DNA of 64,000 nucleotides from JAOADN01 sp046155885 (GTDB lineage Bacteria; Pseudomonadota; Alphaproteobacteria; Rhodobacterales; Rhodobacteraceae), in contig JBJXFU010000013.1 of NCBI GenBank assembly GCA_046155885.1, positions 8,954 to 72,953 on the forward strand, written 5' to 3'. The position numbers and the translations under genes were made by a program. The notes beneath the pieces are model-generated. The model was not told where the DNA came from and searched no databases. It worked only from the letters and a program-made list of their open reading frames with translations. Below are positions 23,668 to 31,792 of this stretch, in pieces. The stretch's first letter is position 1. Each line of letters begins with the position of its first letter.

Positions 23668-24308
23668 AGACCGACGATCTGATCGCCGTGCTGGCCGCAG
23701 AAACCGGGACGGCAGGCACCTGGGCGGGCCTGCGGGGGACCGCGCTTTTGGCGGCGGGCGGCGGGCTGGGCGCGGCGCTTCTGATTTTCGCGCTGTTCTA
23801 CGGGGTCAGGCCGGACCTTTCTGTGGCGCTGCGCGACCCGATGGTGGCCTGCAAGACGCTGCTGCCGGCCCTGGCCGCGCTGGCCGCCCTGCCGCTGGCG
23901 CTTGGGGCGGCCCGGCCGGGCGCCGCCGCGCCGTCCCTTGCGAAGGCGGCCCTGGCTTTGCCCGTCATCGGCGCCGCGCTGGTTATCGCGGCCTGGGTGC
24001 AGACGGCCCCGGCGGACCGGATGGTCCGGTTCATCGGCCATTCGATTCCGGTTTGTGTCCCCTCGATCATCCTGCTGTCGGCACCGGTCCTCGCAGGGCT
24101 TCTTGCGGTGCTGCGCTCTGGCGCTCCGGACCGGCCCGCCCGCTGCGGGGCCTTTGCCGGGCTTGCGGCGGGAAGTCTGGCGGCGGTGATCTACGGGTTC
24201 TACTGCAACGAGGATTCGCCGCTTTTCTACGTCTTCTGGTACGGCACCGGCATCCTTGCGGCGACCCTGATCGGGGCCTCCGCCGGATCGCGGCTTCTGC
24301 GCTGGTAG
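23664..24308 (+). CDS. nrsF: NrsF-type (DUF1109) membrane anti-sigma factor
   Basis: 214 residues, six hydrophobic helices after a short cytoplasmic N-terminus (MKTDDLIAVLAAETG). Cysteines lie at 63 (VACKT), 131 (PVCVPS), 161 and 181 (YCNEDSP). Positions 131 and 181 coincide with the two cysteines reported as essential for metal sensing in Caulobacter NrsF (my recollection). It should hold the sigma factor at the membrane until metal or thiol stress releases it. ATGA overlap with sigF. Confidence 0.9.
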   Translation: MKTDDLIAVLAAETGTAGTWAGLRGTALLAAGGGLGAALLIFALFYGVRPDLSVALRDPMVACKTLLPALAALAALPLALGAARPGAAAPSLAKAALALPVIGAALVIAAWVQTAPADRMVRFIGHSIPVCVPSIILLSAPVLAGLLAVLRSGAPDRPARCGAFAGLAAGSLAAVIYGFYCNEDSPLFYVFWYGTGILAATLIGASAGSRLLRW

Positions 24309-24318
24309 GCGCCGGGGC

Positions 24319-26271
24319 TCAGGCCGTCCGCAGGTCGGGGGGAGTGGCTTCGGCTGCGAGCGCGGTCAGCGCGGCTTCGAGCGGCATCGGTGCGGTCTGT
24401 GACTCGCCGAGGCGGCGGACCGAGACCGTGCGCGCGGCGACTTCCTGCATGCCGATCGCCAGAAGCACCGGCACCTTGCCGATCGAGTGTTCGCGGACCT
24501 TGTAGTTGATCTTCTCATTGCGCGTGTCGGCCTCGGCCCTCAGCCCGATGGCCTTCAGACGGTCGACGATCTCGGTCACGAAAGGGTCGGCGTCCGAGAC
24601 GATGGAGGCGACGACCACCTGCCGGGGGGCGAGCCAGAAGGGAAGGCGGCCCGCGTAGTTCTCGATCAGGATGCCGATGAAGCGCTCGAAGCTGCCGAGG
24701 ATGGCGCGGTGCAGCATCACCGGCGTGTGCTTCATCCCGTCTTCGGCCACATACTCGGCGCCAAGGCGCAGCGGCGTGTTGAAGTCGGCCTGGAAGGTGC
24801 CGCACTGCCATTCCCGGCCGATGGCGTCGGTCAGCTTGAAGTCGAGCTTGGGCCCGTAGAAGGCACCGTCGCCGGGGTTGATCGTGTAGGGGTAGCCGGC
24901 CTTTTCGATCGCCTGCGCGAGCGCGGTCTCGGCCTTGTCCCAGACCTCGTCCGAGCCGACGCGCACCTCGGGGCGGGTCGATAGTTTAATGTCGAACTTC
25001 GGGAAGCCGAGGTCCCGGTAGATCGACGACAGAAGCCCGAGGAAGCCGGCGCATTCCGCTTCGAGCTGGTCCACGGTGCAGAAGATGTGGGCGTCGTCCT
25101 GGGTGAAACCGCGCACCCGCATCAGGCCGTGCATGGAGCCTGACGATTCGTAGCGGTGGCAGGAGCCGAATTCGGCCAGCCGCAGCGGCAGGTCGCGGTA
25201 GGACTTCAGGCCCTGGTTGTAGACCTGCACATGGCAGGGGCAGTTCATCGGCTTCAGCGCGTTGATGCGCTTTTCCTTGGCGCCCTCTTCGTCCACCTCG
25301 ACCAGGAACATGTTCTCGCGGTAGGCCTCCCAGTGGCCCGACTTTTCCCAAAGGATGCGGTCCACGACCTGGGGCGTGCGGATTTCCTTGTAGCCGGCGG
25401 TGCGGAGACGGCGGCGCATGTAGTCTTCCAGCACACGCCAGATCGACCAGCCGTTCGGGTGCCAGAAGATCATGCCAGGGGCTTCTTCCTGGAGGTGGAA
25501 AAGCTCCATCTCGCGGCCGAGCTTGCGGTGGTCGCGCTTGGCGGCCTCTTCCAGCATGGTCAGGTGCGCCTTCAGGTCGTCGCGGTTCCTGAACGCCACG
25601 CCGTAGATGCGCTGGAGCTGCTTGTTGCGGTGGTCGCCCCGCCAGTAGGCCCCGGCGACCGAGGTGAGCTTGAAGGCGTCTGCGGGAAGCTGGCCGGTGT
25701 GCTGGAAATGCGGGCCCCGGCAGAGGTCCTGCCAGTGGCCGTGCCAGTACATCCGAAGCGGTTCGCCTTCGGGGATCGCTTCGACCAGTTCGACCTTGAA
25801 GGGCTCTTTCTTGCGCAGGTAGTAGTCGATGGCCCGCGCGCGGTCCCAGACTTCGGTCTTCACCGGATCGCGCGCGGCGATGATCGCCTTCATTTCCTTT
25901 TCGATGGCGGCCAGGTCGTCGGGCGTGAAGGGTTCGACGCGGTCGAAATCGTAGAACCAGCCGTTTTCAATGACCGGGCCGATGGTGACCTTCACCTCGG
26001 GCCAGAGCGTCTGCACGGCGCGGGCCATGACATGGGCGAAGTCGTGGCGGATGAGTTCCAGCGCCTGGGCGTCGTCCTTCATGGTGTGGATGGCGATGGT
26101 GGCGTCGGCAGTGATCGGCCATTGCAGGTCGAAGTGGCGGCCGTCGACCTTGGCCGAGATCGCGGCCTTGCCGAGCGAGGGTGCGATTGCGGTCGCGACT
26201 TCGGCGGGGGTGACGCCGCGCGGGTAATCGCGCGTGTTGCCGTCGGGAAATGTCAGGGAAATCTGGCTCAT
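24319..26271 (-). CDS. thrS: threonyl-tRNA synthetase
   Basis: 650 residues, usual bacterial length. N-terminal TGS domain (LTFPDGNTRDYPRGVT), then the editing domain (LIRHDFAHVMARAVQ gives the HxxxH-like site), the class II catalytic core with zinc ligands in LKPMNCPCHVQVYNQG and motif 2/3 segments (SGSMHGLMRVRGFTQDD; PVMLHRAILGSFERF), and the C-terminal anticodon-binding domain. Shine-Dalgarno GAGGAGAC precedes ATG 26271. Convergent with nrsF, 10 bases apart. Confidence 0.98.
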   Translation of the reverse strand: MSQISLTFPDGNTRDYPRGVTPAEVATAIAPSLGKAAISAKVDGRHFDLQWPITADATIAIHTMKDDAQALELIRHDFAHVMARAVQTLWPEVKVTIGPVIENGWFYDFDRVEPFTPDDLAAIEKEMKAIIAARDPVKTEVWDRARAIDYYLRKKEPFKVELVEAIPEGEPLRMYWHGHWQDLCRGPHFQHTGQLPADAFKLTSVAGAYWRGDHRNKQLQRIYGVAFRNRDDLKAHLTMLEEAAKRDHRKLGREMELFHLQEEAPGMIFWHPNGWSIWRVLEDYMRRRLRTAGYKEIRTPQVVDRILWEKSGHWEAYRENMFLVEVDEEGAKEKRINALKPMNCPCHVQVYNQGLKSYRDLPLRLAEFGSCHRYESSGSMHGLMRVRGFTQDDAHIFCTVDQLEAECAGFLGLLSSIYRDLGFPKFDIKLSTRPEVRVGSDEVWDKAETALAQAIEKAGYPYTINPGDGAFYGPKLDFKLTDAIGREWQCGTFQADFNTPLRLGAEYVAEDGMKHTPVMLHRAILGSFERFIGILIENYAGRLPFWLAPRQVVVASIVSDADPFVTEIVDRLKAIGLRAEADTRNEKINYKVREHSIGKVPVLLAIGMQEVAARTVSVRRLGESQTAPMPLEAALTALAAEATPPDLRTA

Positions 26272-26365
26272 GGCCGTCTCCTCGTCGGTCTGGCGCCTAC
26301 GGAACGCCCGGTTGCGGGTTGGTGGGGCGCTTTTTGCGGGGTTCGGAGCGGGCTGTCAACGGGAA

Positions 26366-26422
26366 GGGGGCTCTGCCCCCGTCCTTCGGACTCCCCCGGG
26401 ATATTTTTGCCAAGATGAAGCC
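26366..26422. repeat. Rhodobacteraceae-type intergenic repeat
   Basis: GGGGGC-TCT-GCCCCC hairpin (26366-26380), then CTTCGGACTCCCCCGGGAT, the AT block ATATTTTTGCC and AAGATGAA. I recall very similar units scattered between genes in Rhodobacteraceae genomes. The AT block within GC-rich flanks may be a protein (IHF-like) site. Confidence 0.55.
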
Positions 26423-26441
26423 CGAAGGGTAAAAGGCGGGC

Positions 26442-27188
26442 ATGGTCGAGTATCTGGACAGCGGCGAGGGGCGGCGGCTGGCGTATGTGCGGAGCGCGGG
26501 CGCGGGGCCGGGGGTGATGTTCCTCGGCGGGTTCGTGTCGGACATGACCGGGACGAAGGCGGTGGCGCTGGAGGCCTGGGCGAAGGCGCAGGGGCGCGCC
26601 TTCGTGCGGTTCGACTATTCCGGGCATGGCGCGTCGTCGGGGCGGTTCGAGGAGGGGTGCATCGGCGACTGGCTGGAGGATGCGCGCGCGGTGCTGGAGG
26701 CATCGGGCGGCCCGCAGGTGCTGGTCGGGTCGTCGATGGGGGGCTGGATCGCGCTGCTGCTGGCGCGCGAGATGCCGGAGAAGGTGGCGGGGCTGGTGAC
26801 CATCGCGGCGGCGCCGGACTTCACCGATGAACTCTTGGCAACGCTCAGCGGTACCGAACGCGCCGCGCTCGACCGTGACGGGGTGGTGGGGCGCCCGTCG
26901 GATTATTCGCCCGAGGGCTACGTCTTCACGCGGCGGCTCTTTGAGGACGGCGCACGGCACCGGGTTTTCGGGCGGGCGCTGTCGCTGCCGATACCGGTGA
27001 GGATGTTTCAGGGGACAGGGGATGCCGAGGTCGCGCCCGAAACGGCAACGCGGCTGCTCGGCCATGCGGACGGCGCGGATATCCGGCTGACCCTGGTCAA
27101 GGGCGCCGACCACCGGTTTTCGACCCCCGACTGTCTGCGGCTGGTGGGCGAGGCGGTCGACGAGGTGACGGCGCGCGCCCCTAGATGA
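26442..27188 (+). CDS. alpha/beta hydrolase
   Basis: 248 residues. Nucleophile elbow GSSMGG (Ser near residue 95), oxyanion region FLGGF, acid in GTGDAEV and histidine in GADHRFS near the end. Length and motifs resemble small esterases of the ABHD10/YbfF kind. Soluble. The 3' end overlaps phaZ tail to tail by 8 bases. A link to PHB metabolism is possible but unproven. Confidence 0.88.
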   Translation: MVEYLDSGEGRRLAYVRSAGAGPGVMFLGGFVSDMTGTKAVALEAWAKAQGRAFVRFDYSGHGASSGRFEEGCIGDWLEDARAVLEASGGPQVLVGSSMGGWIALLLAREMPEKVAGLVTIAAAPDFTDELLATLSGTERAALDRDGVVGRPSDYSPEGYVFTRRLFEDGARHRVFGRALSLPIPVRMFQGTGDAEVAPETATRLLGHADGADIRLTLVKGADHRFSTPDCLRLVGEAVDEVTARAPR

Positions 27189-28461
27189 CGCGCATCGCCG
27201 GGGCTTTCGCAACCGGCTTGCCCTTCACCCGACCCGACTGCCGGTCGATGAAGCCCAGCACCAGCGGGCGGATCTGGTTGCGCCAGGACTTGCCCGCGAA
27301 GATGCCGTAATGCCCCGCCTCGGGTTCCAGGTGGCTGGCCTTCTTTGTCACGGGCAGGCCGGTCAGCAGGTCGAGCGCGGCAAGGCATTGGCCGGGGGCG
27401 GAGATGTCGTCCTTCTCGCCTTCGACGGTCATCACCGCGACGCGGGTGATTTTGCCGATATCGACCCTGTGCCCTGCCACCACGAATTCGTTCCGCGCGA
27501 TCTCACGCCGCTTGAAGATGCGTTCGACGGTCGACAGGTAAAACTCCGCCGTCATATCCATGACCGCGAGGTATTCGTCGTAGAAGCGGTTGTGGTCGTC
27601 GCGTTCCGACGCCTCGCCCTTGGCGGCGCGCACGATCTGGTCGGCGAAGGCTTTGGAATGGCGCTCGAGGTTCATCGAGATGAACGAGGACAACTGCGCG
27701 AGGCCCGGATAGACCAGCCGACCCGCGCCGGCGTATTTGAACCCGACCCGCTGGATCGCGAGGTGTTCGAGCTGGCCCATCGTGACGCGGCGTCCGAAGT
27801 CGGTCACGTCGGTCGCGGCGGCGTCGGGGTCGATCGGGCCGCCGATCAGGGTCAGGGTCCTGGGCTGCGCATCGGGGTCGATCTCGGCCAGGAAGGCCGT
27901 CGCGGCAAGCGTCAGCGGCGCCGGCTGGCAGACCGCGATCACGTTGAGGTCCGGGCCAAGGTGCCGCATGAACTCGACGAGATATAGCGTATAGTCCTCG
28001 ATATCGAACTTGCCGTCGCTCACGGGAATGTCGCGGGCGTTCTTCCAGTCCGTCACGTAGACTTCGCAATCGGGCAGGAGGCTTGCGACGGTTGAGCGGA
28101 GAAGGGTGGCGTAGTGGCCGGACATCGGCGCGACAAGAAGCACGCGGCGTTCCTTCGGCACCCGGCCGAGGACGGTGAAGTGTACCAGATCGGCGAAGGG
28201 CTTGGCGATCAGCGTATCCTCGCGGACGACATGATCGCGGCCGTCGGGGCCGACAATCGCCCGGATGCCCCAGTCGGGCTTGCTGACCATCCGCGCGAAG
28301 CTGCGTTCGGTGATGCGGCCCCAGGCCGACATCACCTTGAACATCGGATGAGGCACGAGACCCCAGACCGGATAGGACGCCATCGCCCGCGCCGATGCCC
28401 CCGCCCATTCGCTGGTATTGCGGACGGTTTCCATCCAGTCGTAGGCCATCATGCGCTTCAT
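27181..28461 (-). CDS. phaZ: intracellular poly(3-hydroxybutyrate) depolymerase
   Basis: 426 residues. The lipase-like box has cysteine as nucleophile (IAVCQPAPL), with aspartate in EGEKDDISAP and histidine in EPEAGHYGIFAG. The N-terminus (MAYDWMETVRN, YPVWGLVPHP) matches the PhaZ1 family. It mobilises stored PHB. Divergent from phaC with a 96-base gap that carries a PhaR-like box. Shine-Dalgarno AAGGAG precedes ATG 28461. Confidence 0.94.
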   Translation of the reverse strand: MKRMMAYDWMETVRNTSEWAGASARAMASYPVWGLVPHPMFKVMSAWGRITERSFARMVSKPDWGIRAIVGPDGRDHVVREDTLIAKPFADLVHFTVLGRVPKERRVLLVAPMSGHYATLLRSTVASLLPDCEVYVTDWKNARDIPVSDGKFDIEDYTLYLVEFMRHLGPDLNVIAVCQPAPLTLAATAFLAEIDPDAQPRTLTLIGGPIDPDAAATDVTDFGRRVTMGQLEHLAIQRVGFKYAGAGRLVYPGLAQLSSFISMNLERHSKAFADQIVRAAKGEASERDDHNRFYDEYLAVMDMTAEFYLSTVERIFKRREIARNEFVVAGHRVDIGKITRVAVMTVEGEKDDISAPGQCLAALDLLTGLPVTKKASHLEPEAGHYGIFAGKSWRNQIRPLVLGFIDRQSGRVKGKPVAKAPAMRVI

Positions 28462-28524
28462 GTCCGCTCCTTGCCTTCGCATGCCGCCGGAGCCTGGCCT
28501 CAGACCCGCATCCGGACGGTTATG

Positions 28525-28535
28525 CTGCAGTGCAA
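28525..28535. promoter_or_regulatory. candidate PhaR operator at phaC/phaZ
   Basis: CTGC-AGT-GCAA, one mismatch from CTGC-N3-GCAG, the pattern that occurs twice before phaP. It is 23 bases before the phaC start and inside the shared phaZ/phaC gap. Confidence 0.5.
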
Positions 28536-28557
28536 AATCTAGGCAGGAAACATTCGT

Positions 28558-30351
28558 ATGACAACAAACGTTAACGACGCACCCACCGAAGCGGACAGAC
28601 TGACCGCAAATCTCCACAAGATCGAGACATTGTCGCAACGACTGATGCAGGCGCTGGCCCGGAAACGGGCACCGAACCCCGCGCTCGAGGCGCCGGGGCA
28701 GGAACTCTATGCCAAGGCGATGGCGGCCTATGTGGCCGAGGCGATGGCCAATCCGGCGAAGATCCTTGAACAGCAGATCGCCTGGTGGGGCAAGTCGCTC
28801 AAGCACTATGTCGAGGCGCAGCAGGCGCTTGCCTCGGGCAAGCTCGAGGTGCCGCCCGATCCCACCGGCAAGGACCGGCGCTTTGCCAACCCGCTCTGGG
28901 AAAGCCACCCCTTCTTCAACTTCGTGAAACAGCAGTACCTGATGAACGCCGCGGCGATGGAGGCCGCGGTGAAGGGAATGGGGCAGCTCGACCCGGCCGA
29001 CCGCAGGCGGGTGGAGTTCTTCACCCGCCAGGCGCTGGACATGATGGCGCCGACCAACTTCCTTGCCACCAACCCGGACGCGCTGGAAAAGGCGGTCGCG
29101 ACCGAGGGCGAAAGCCTGGTGCAGGGGCTGGAGAACCTTGTCCGCGACGTCGAGGCGAACGACGGCGATCTGCTGGTCACCCTCGCCGACCGCGAGGCCT
29201 TTCAGGTCGGCCGGAACCTTGCCACGGCCGAGGGATTTGTCGTCTTCCGCAACCGGATGATGGAGCTGATCCAGTACGCGCCGACAACCGAAAAAGTCCG
29301 CGACATCCCGGTGGTGATCTTCCCGCCCTGGATCAACAAGTTTTATGTGCTGGACCTGAAGCCGCAGAACAGCCTGATCCGCTGGATCGTCGATCAGGGC
29401 TTCACGCTGTTCGTGGTCAGCTGGAAGAACCCGGACGCGGGCTACCGCGAGGTGGGCCTGGATGATTACATCGAAGAGGGGTTCCTGCGCGCCATGGCCG
29501 AGGCGCGGGCGATCTGCGGGACGGCGAAGGTCAACCCGGTGGGCTACTGCATCGCCGGCACGACGCTGGCGCTGACGCTGGCTTCGATGAAAAAGCGCAA
29601 GGACCGTACGGTGGGAGCCGCTACCTTCCTGACCACGCTGACCGATTTCTCGGACCGGGGCGAGGTGGGGGTGTTCCTCGACAACGATTTCGTGGACGGG
29701 ATCGAGGCGCAGGTGACGCGCGACGGCTTTCTCGACAAGTACTTCATGAGCCGGACCTTTTCCTTCCTGCGGTCCAACGACCTGATCTATCAGCCGGCGA
29801 TCCGGAGCTACATGCTGGGCGAGCCGCCGCCGGCCTTCGACCTGCTTTTCTGGAACGGCGACGGCACGAACCTTCCGGCGAAAATGGCGGTGGAATATCT
29901 TCGCGGGCTGTGCCAGCAGGACCGCTTCGCGACCTCGGGCTTCCCGGTCGCGGGGGCCGCGGTGAAGCTGTCGGATGTATCCGTCCCGGTCTGCGCGGTT
30001 GCCTGCGAGACCGACCATATCGCGGCCTGGCGAAGTTCGTTCAACGGCGTCCGGCAGATGGGATCGGCCGACAGGACATTCATCCTGGCCGAATCCGGCC
30101 ATATCGCCGGGATCGTCAACCCGCCGGCGCGCGGCAAGTACGGGTTCTTCACCGATGGCGGGGCGCTTGATTCGCCCGAGGACTGGAAGGCCCGCGCCAC
30201 CCATACGCCGGGCAGCTGGTGGCCGCGCTGGGGCGAGTGGCTGGCATCGCGGTCGGGCAGGCTGGTGCCGGCACGGGTACCGGGCAGCGGCGGCCAACCG
30301 CTGCTTGCCCCCGCCCCGGGGATCTATGTGACTGAAGTTCCGGCCACTTAG
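28558..30351 (+). CDS. phaC: class I polyhydroxyalkanoate synthase
   Basis: 597 residues. Lipase-like box GYCIAGT with catalytic Cys331; aspartate in ACETDHIAAW and histidine in AESGHIAGI complete the triad; FPPWINKFYVLDL and WKNPDAGYREVGLDDYI are typical class I segments. It polymerises 3-hydroxyacyl-CoA on granules. The TAG stop lies in a 12-base tandem duplication, so a second in-frame TAG follows 12 bases later. phaP is next, about 150 bases on. Confidence 0.97.
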   Translation: MTTNVNDAPTEADRLTANLHKIETLSQRLMQALARKRAPNPALEAPGQELYAKAMAAYVAEAMANPAKILEQQIAWWGKSLKHYVEAQQALASGKLEVPPDPTGKDRRFANPLWESHPFFNFVKQQYLMNAAAMEAAVKGMGQLDPADRRRVEFFTRQALDMMAPTNFLATNPDALEKAVATEGESLVQGLENLVRDVEANDGDLLVTLADREAFQVGRNLATAEGFVVFRNRMMELIQYAPTTEKVRDIPVVIFPPWINKFYVLDLKPQNSLIRWIVDQGFTLFVVSWKNPDAGYREVGLDDYIEEGFLRAMAEARAICGTAKVNPVGYCIAGTTLALTLASMKKRKDRTVGAATFLTTLTDFSDRGEVGVFLDNDFVDGIEAQVTRDGFLDKYFMSRTFSFLRSNDLIYQPAIRSYMLGEPPPAFDLLFWNGDGTNLPAKMAVEYLRGLCQQDRFATSGFPVAGAAVKLSDVSVPVCAVACETDHIAAWRSSFNGVRQMGSADRTFILAESGHIAGIVNPPARGKYGFFTDGGALDSPEDWKARATHTPGSWWPRWGEWLASRSGRLVPARVPGSGGQPLLAPAPGIYVTEVPAT

Positions 30352-30364
30352 TCGGCCACTTAGT
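30341..30364 (+). repeat. 12-base tandem duplication over the phaC stop codon
   Basis: CGGCCACTTAGT occurs twice back to back. Because 12 is a multiple of three, the stop TAG is repeated in frame at 30361. Confidence 0.85.
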
Positions 30365-30392
30365 CGGGCGTCGACGCAACGGCGATTTTCTG

Positions 30393-30403
30393 CTGCAGCG
30401 CAG
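30393..30403. promoter_or_regulatory. candidate PhaR operator 1 before phaP
   Basis: CTGC-AGC-GCAG, a perfect CTGC-N3-GCAG dyad, 109 bases before the phasin start. Confidence 0.6.
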
Positions 30404-30420
30404 CGGATACTCTTGAATTG

Positions 30421-30431
30421 CTGCGGTGCAG
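30421..30431. promoter_or_regulatory. candidate PhaR operator 2 before phaP
   Basis: CTGC-GGT-GCAG inside the longer dyad TGCTGCGGTGCAGCA, 28 bases after the first site. Two equal sites fit repression of phaP by PhaR, as reported for Paracoccus. Confidence 0.6.
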
Positions 30432-30501
30432 CATGTATATCGCGGACATCGGGCCGGGCAGGACGCCCAAGGCCGAACGAAACAGCCAGGAGCATGACGA
30501 G

Positions 30502-30945
30502 ATGAACACGAGCAAGGACTTCACCAAGACGATGCAGGACATGATGGCCGCCTTCCCGGTCGACAGCCGCGCCGTCCAGGACGCGTTCAAGACCCAGGCC
30601 GCCTTCGGCGAGAAGATCGCCAAGGTCGCGCTTGAAGCCGCCGAGAAGTCGAACGAGATTTCCTCGAAATGGACCAAGGACGCGATCGCCAAGGTCGCCG
30701 TCCTGTCGAAAGTGAAGCAGGAACCGGCCGACTACACCAAGGCCTTCTCGGACTTCGCCTCGGCCGCTGCCGAAATGGCCGCCGAAAACCTCGCCGCCTT
30801 CGCCGAAGTGGCCAAGAAGGTCCAGATGGAAACCGTCGAACTGATGCTCGCGGCCGGCAAGGACATCTCGGAAGACGCGACCGCCGCCGTGAAGAAGGCG
30901 ACCGCCGACGTCACGACCGCCGCGAAGAAAGCCGCCGCGGCCTGA
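30502..30945 (+). CDS. phaP: phasin family protein
   Basis: 147 residues, almost entirely alpha-helical and rich in Ala and Lys (FTKTMQDMMAAFPVD; EIAKK-type segment AFAEVAKKVQMETVELMLAA; tail of AAKKAAAA). It coats PHB granules. ATG 30502 is chosen because family similarity starts there. Expected to be made strongly when PhaR is titrated by polymer. A rho-independent terminator follows. Confidence 0.94.
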   Translation: MNTSKDFTKTMQDMMAAFPVDSRAVQDAFKTQAAFGEKIAKVALEAAEKSNEISSKWTKDAIAKVAVLSKVKQEPADYTKAFSDFASAAAEMAAENLAAFAEVAKKVQMETVELMLAAGKDISEDATAAVKKATADVTTAAKKAAAA

Positions 30946-31007
30946 TCGCCGGCCTTCGGGCACGAACTACGGTCAAGTCGTTACCTCCCTGTCGGCATGA
31001 CCGCTCT

Positions 31008-31038
31008 GGCGGGCCCCTTGTGGCCCGCCTTTTCTTTT
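31008..31038 (+). terminator. rho-independent terminator after phaP
   Basis: GGCGGGCC, loop CCTTGT, GGCCCGCC, then TTTTCTTTT. Perfect 8-bp GC stem with a T-run. Confidence 0.92.
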
Positions 31039-31140
31039 CGTGACCGGGGACGTGTCGTGAAACTGTTGTGTTCTTCCCGCGCCGCAGCATAAACTCGCTG
31101 CAGGGTGGCATGATCGCCGCAACCCCCGGGAGAGAGGACG

Positions 31141-31713
31141 ATGGCCGAGGTTCCGAAGCCGCTTCTCATCAAACGCTACGCAAGCCGCCGTCTCTACAAC
31201 ACCGAAACGAGCGACTATGTGACGCTCGAAGACATCGCGGCCTTCATCCGGCAGGGGCGCGAGGTGCAGATCGTCGACCTCAAGACCGGCGACGACCTGA
31301 CGCGGCAGTACCTTCTGCAGATCATCGCGGAACATGAAAGCCGGGGCGAGAGCGTGCTGCCGGTCGATGTGCTGACCGATCTTGTGCGCAGCTACACCAC
31401 GCAGGCGCAGTCGGTGGTGCCGCAGTTCCTGGCCGCGAGCTTCGAGATGCTGCGCGACGGGCAGTCGAAGCTGTTCGGGAACCTTTCGCAGATTCCGAAC
31501 CCGCTGGCGTCAATGCCGGGTTTCGAGGCGATGCGGCGGCAGCAGGAGGCATTCCTGCGCTCGATCATGGGCGGCTGGCCGGGGACCTCGGCGCCCGAGC
31601 GGGACGACGGTGCCGAAGCGTCCGGCGCGAAGGGCAAAGACAGCAAGGCCGACGAAATCGCGGCGATGAAGACGCAGCTTGCCGATATTCAGGCGAAGCT
31701 GAACAAGCTGTGA
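31141..31713 (+). CDS. phaR: polyhydroxyalkanoate synthesis repressor PhaR
   Basis: 190 residues. The N-terminal PHB/PHA accumulation regulator DNA-binding domain reads LIKRYASRRLYNTETSDYVT and LEDIAAFIRQGREVQIVD; the second half is a helical polymer-binding region ending in a coiled segment (IAAMKTQLADIQAKLNKL). It represses phaP (and possibly phaC/phaZ) and is released by binding PHB. It has its own promoter region, since phaP is followed by a terminator. Confidence 0.96.
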   Translation: MAEVPKPLLIKRYASRRLYNTETSDYVTLEDIAAFIRQGREVQIVDLKTGDDLTRQYLLQIIAEHESRGESVLPVDVLTDLVRSYTTQAQSVVPQFLAASFEMLRDGQSKLFGNLSQIPNPLASMPGFEAMRRQQEAFLRSIMGGWPGTSAPERDDGAEASGAKGKDSKADEIAAMKTQLADIQAKLNKL

Positions 31714-31755
31714 CGCCCCGGCCCGCAGGCCGGAGCGCGTTCACCGCGGTCTTGC

Positions 31756-31779
31756 GGTTTCGGGTCGTTCCCGGAAACC
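31756..31779. terminator. hairpin between convergent phaR and aminotransferase genes
   Basis: GGTTTCGGG, short loop, CCCGGAAACC (one bulged base), preceded by a second hairpin CCGGCC-CGCA-GGCCGG at 31718-31733. Neither has a T-run, so termination is only a guess from their place between two gene ends. Confidence 0.35.
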
Positions 31780-31792
31780 CTGGGCCTGAGCG

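Noticed and set aside
27181..30963. 1260-codon continuous minus-strand frame covering phaZ and the phaC region
   Set aside because: Only the last 426 codons (phaZ) have family content; the rest is the reverse complement of phaC and phaP.
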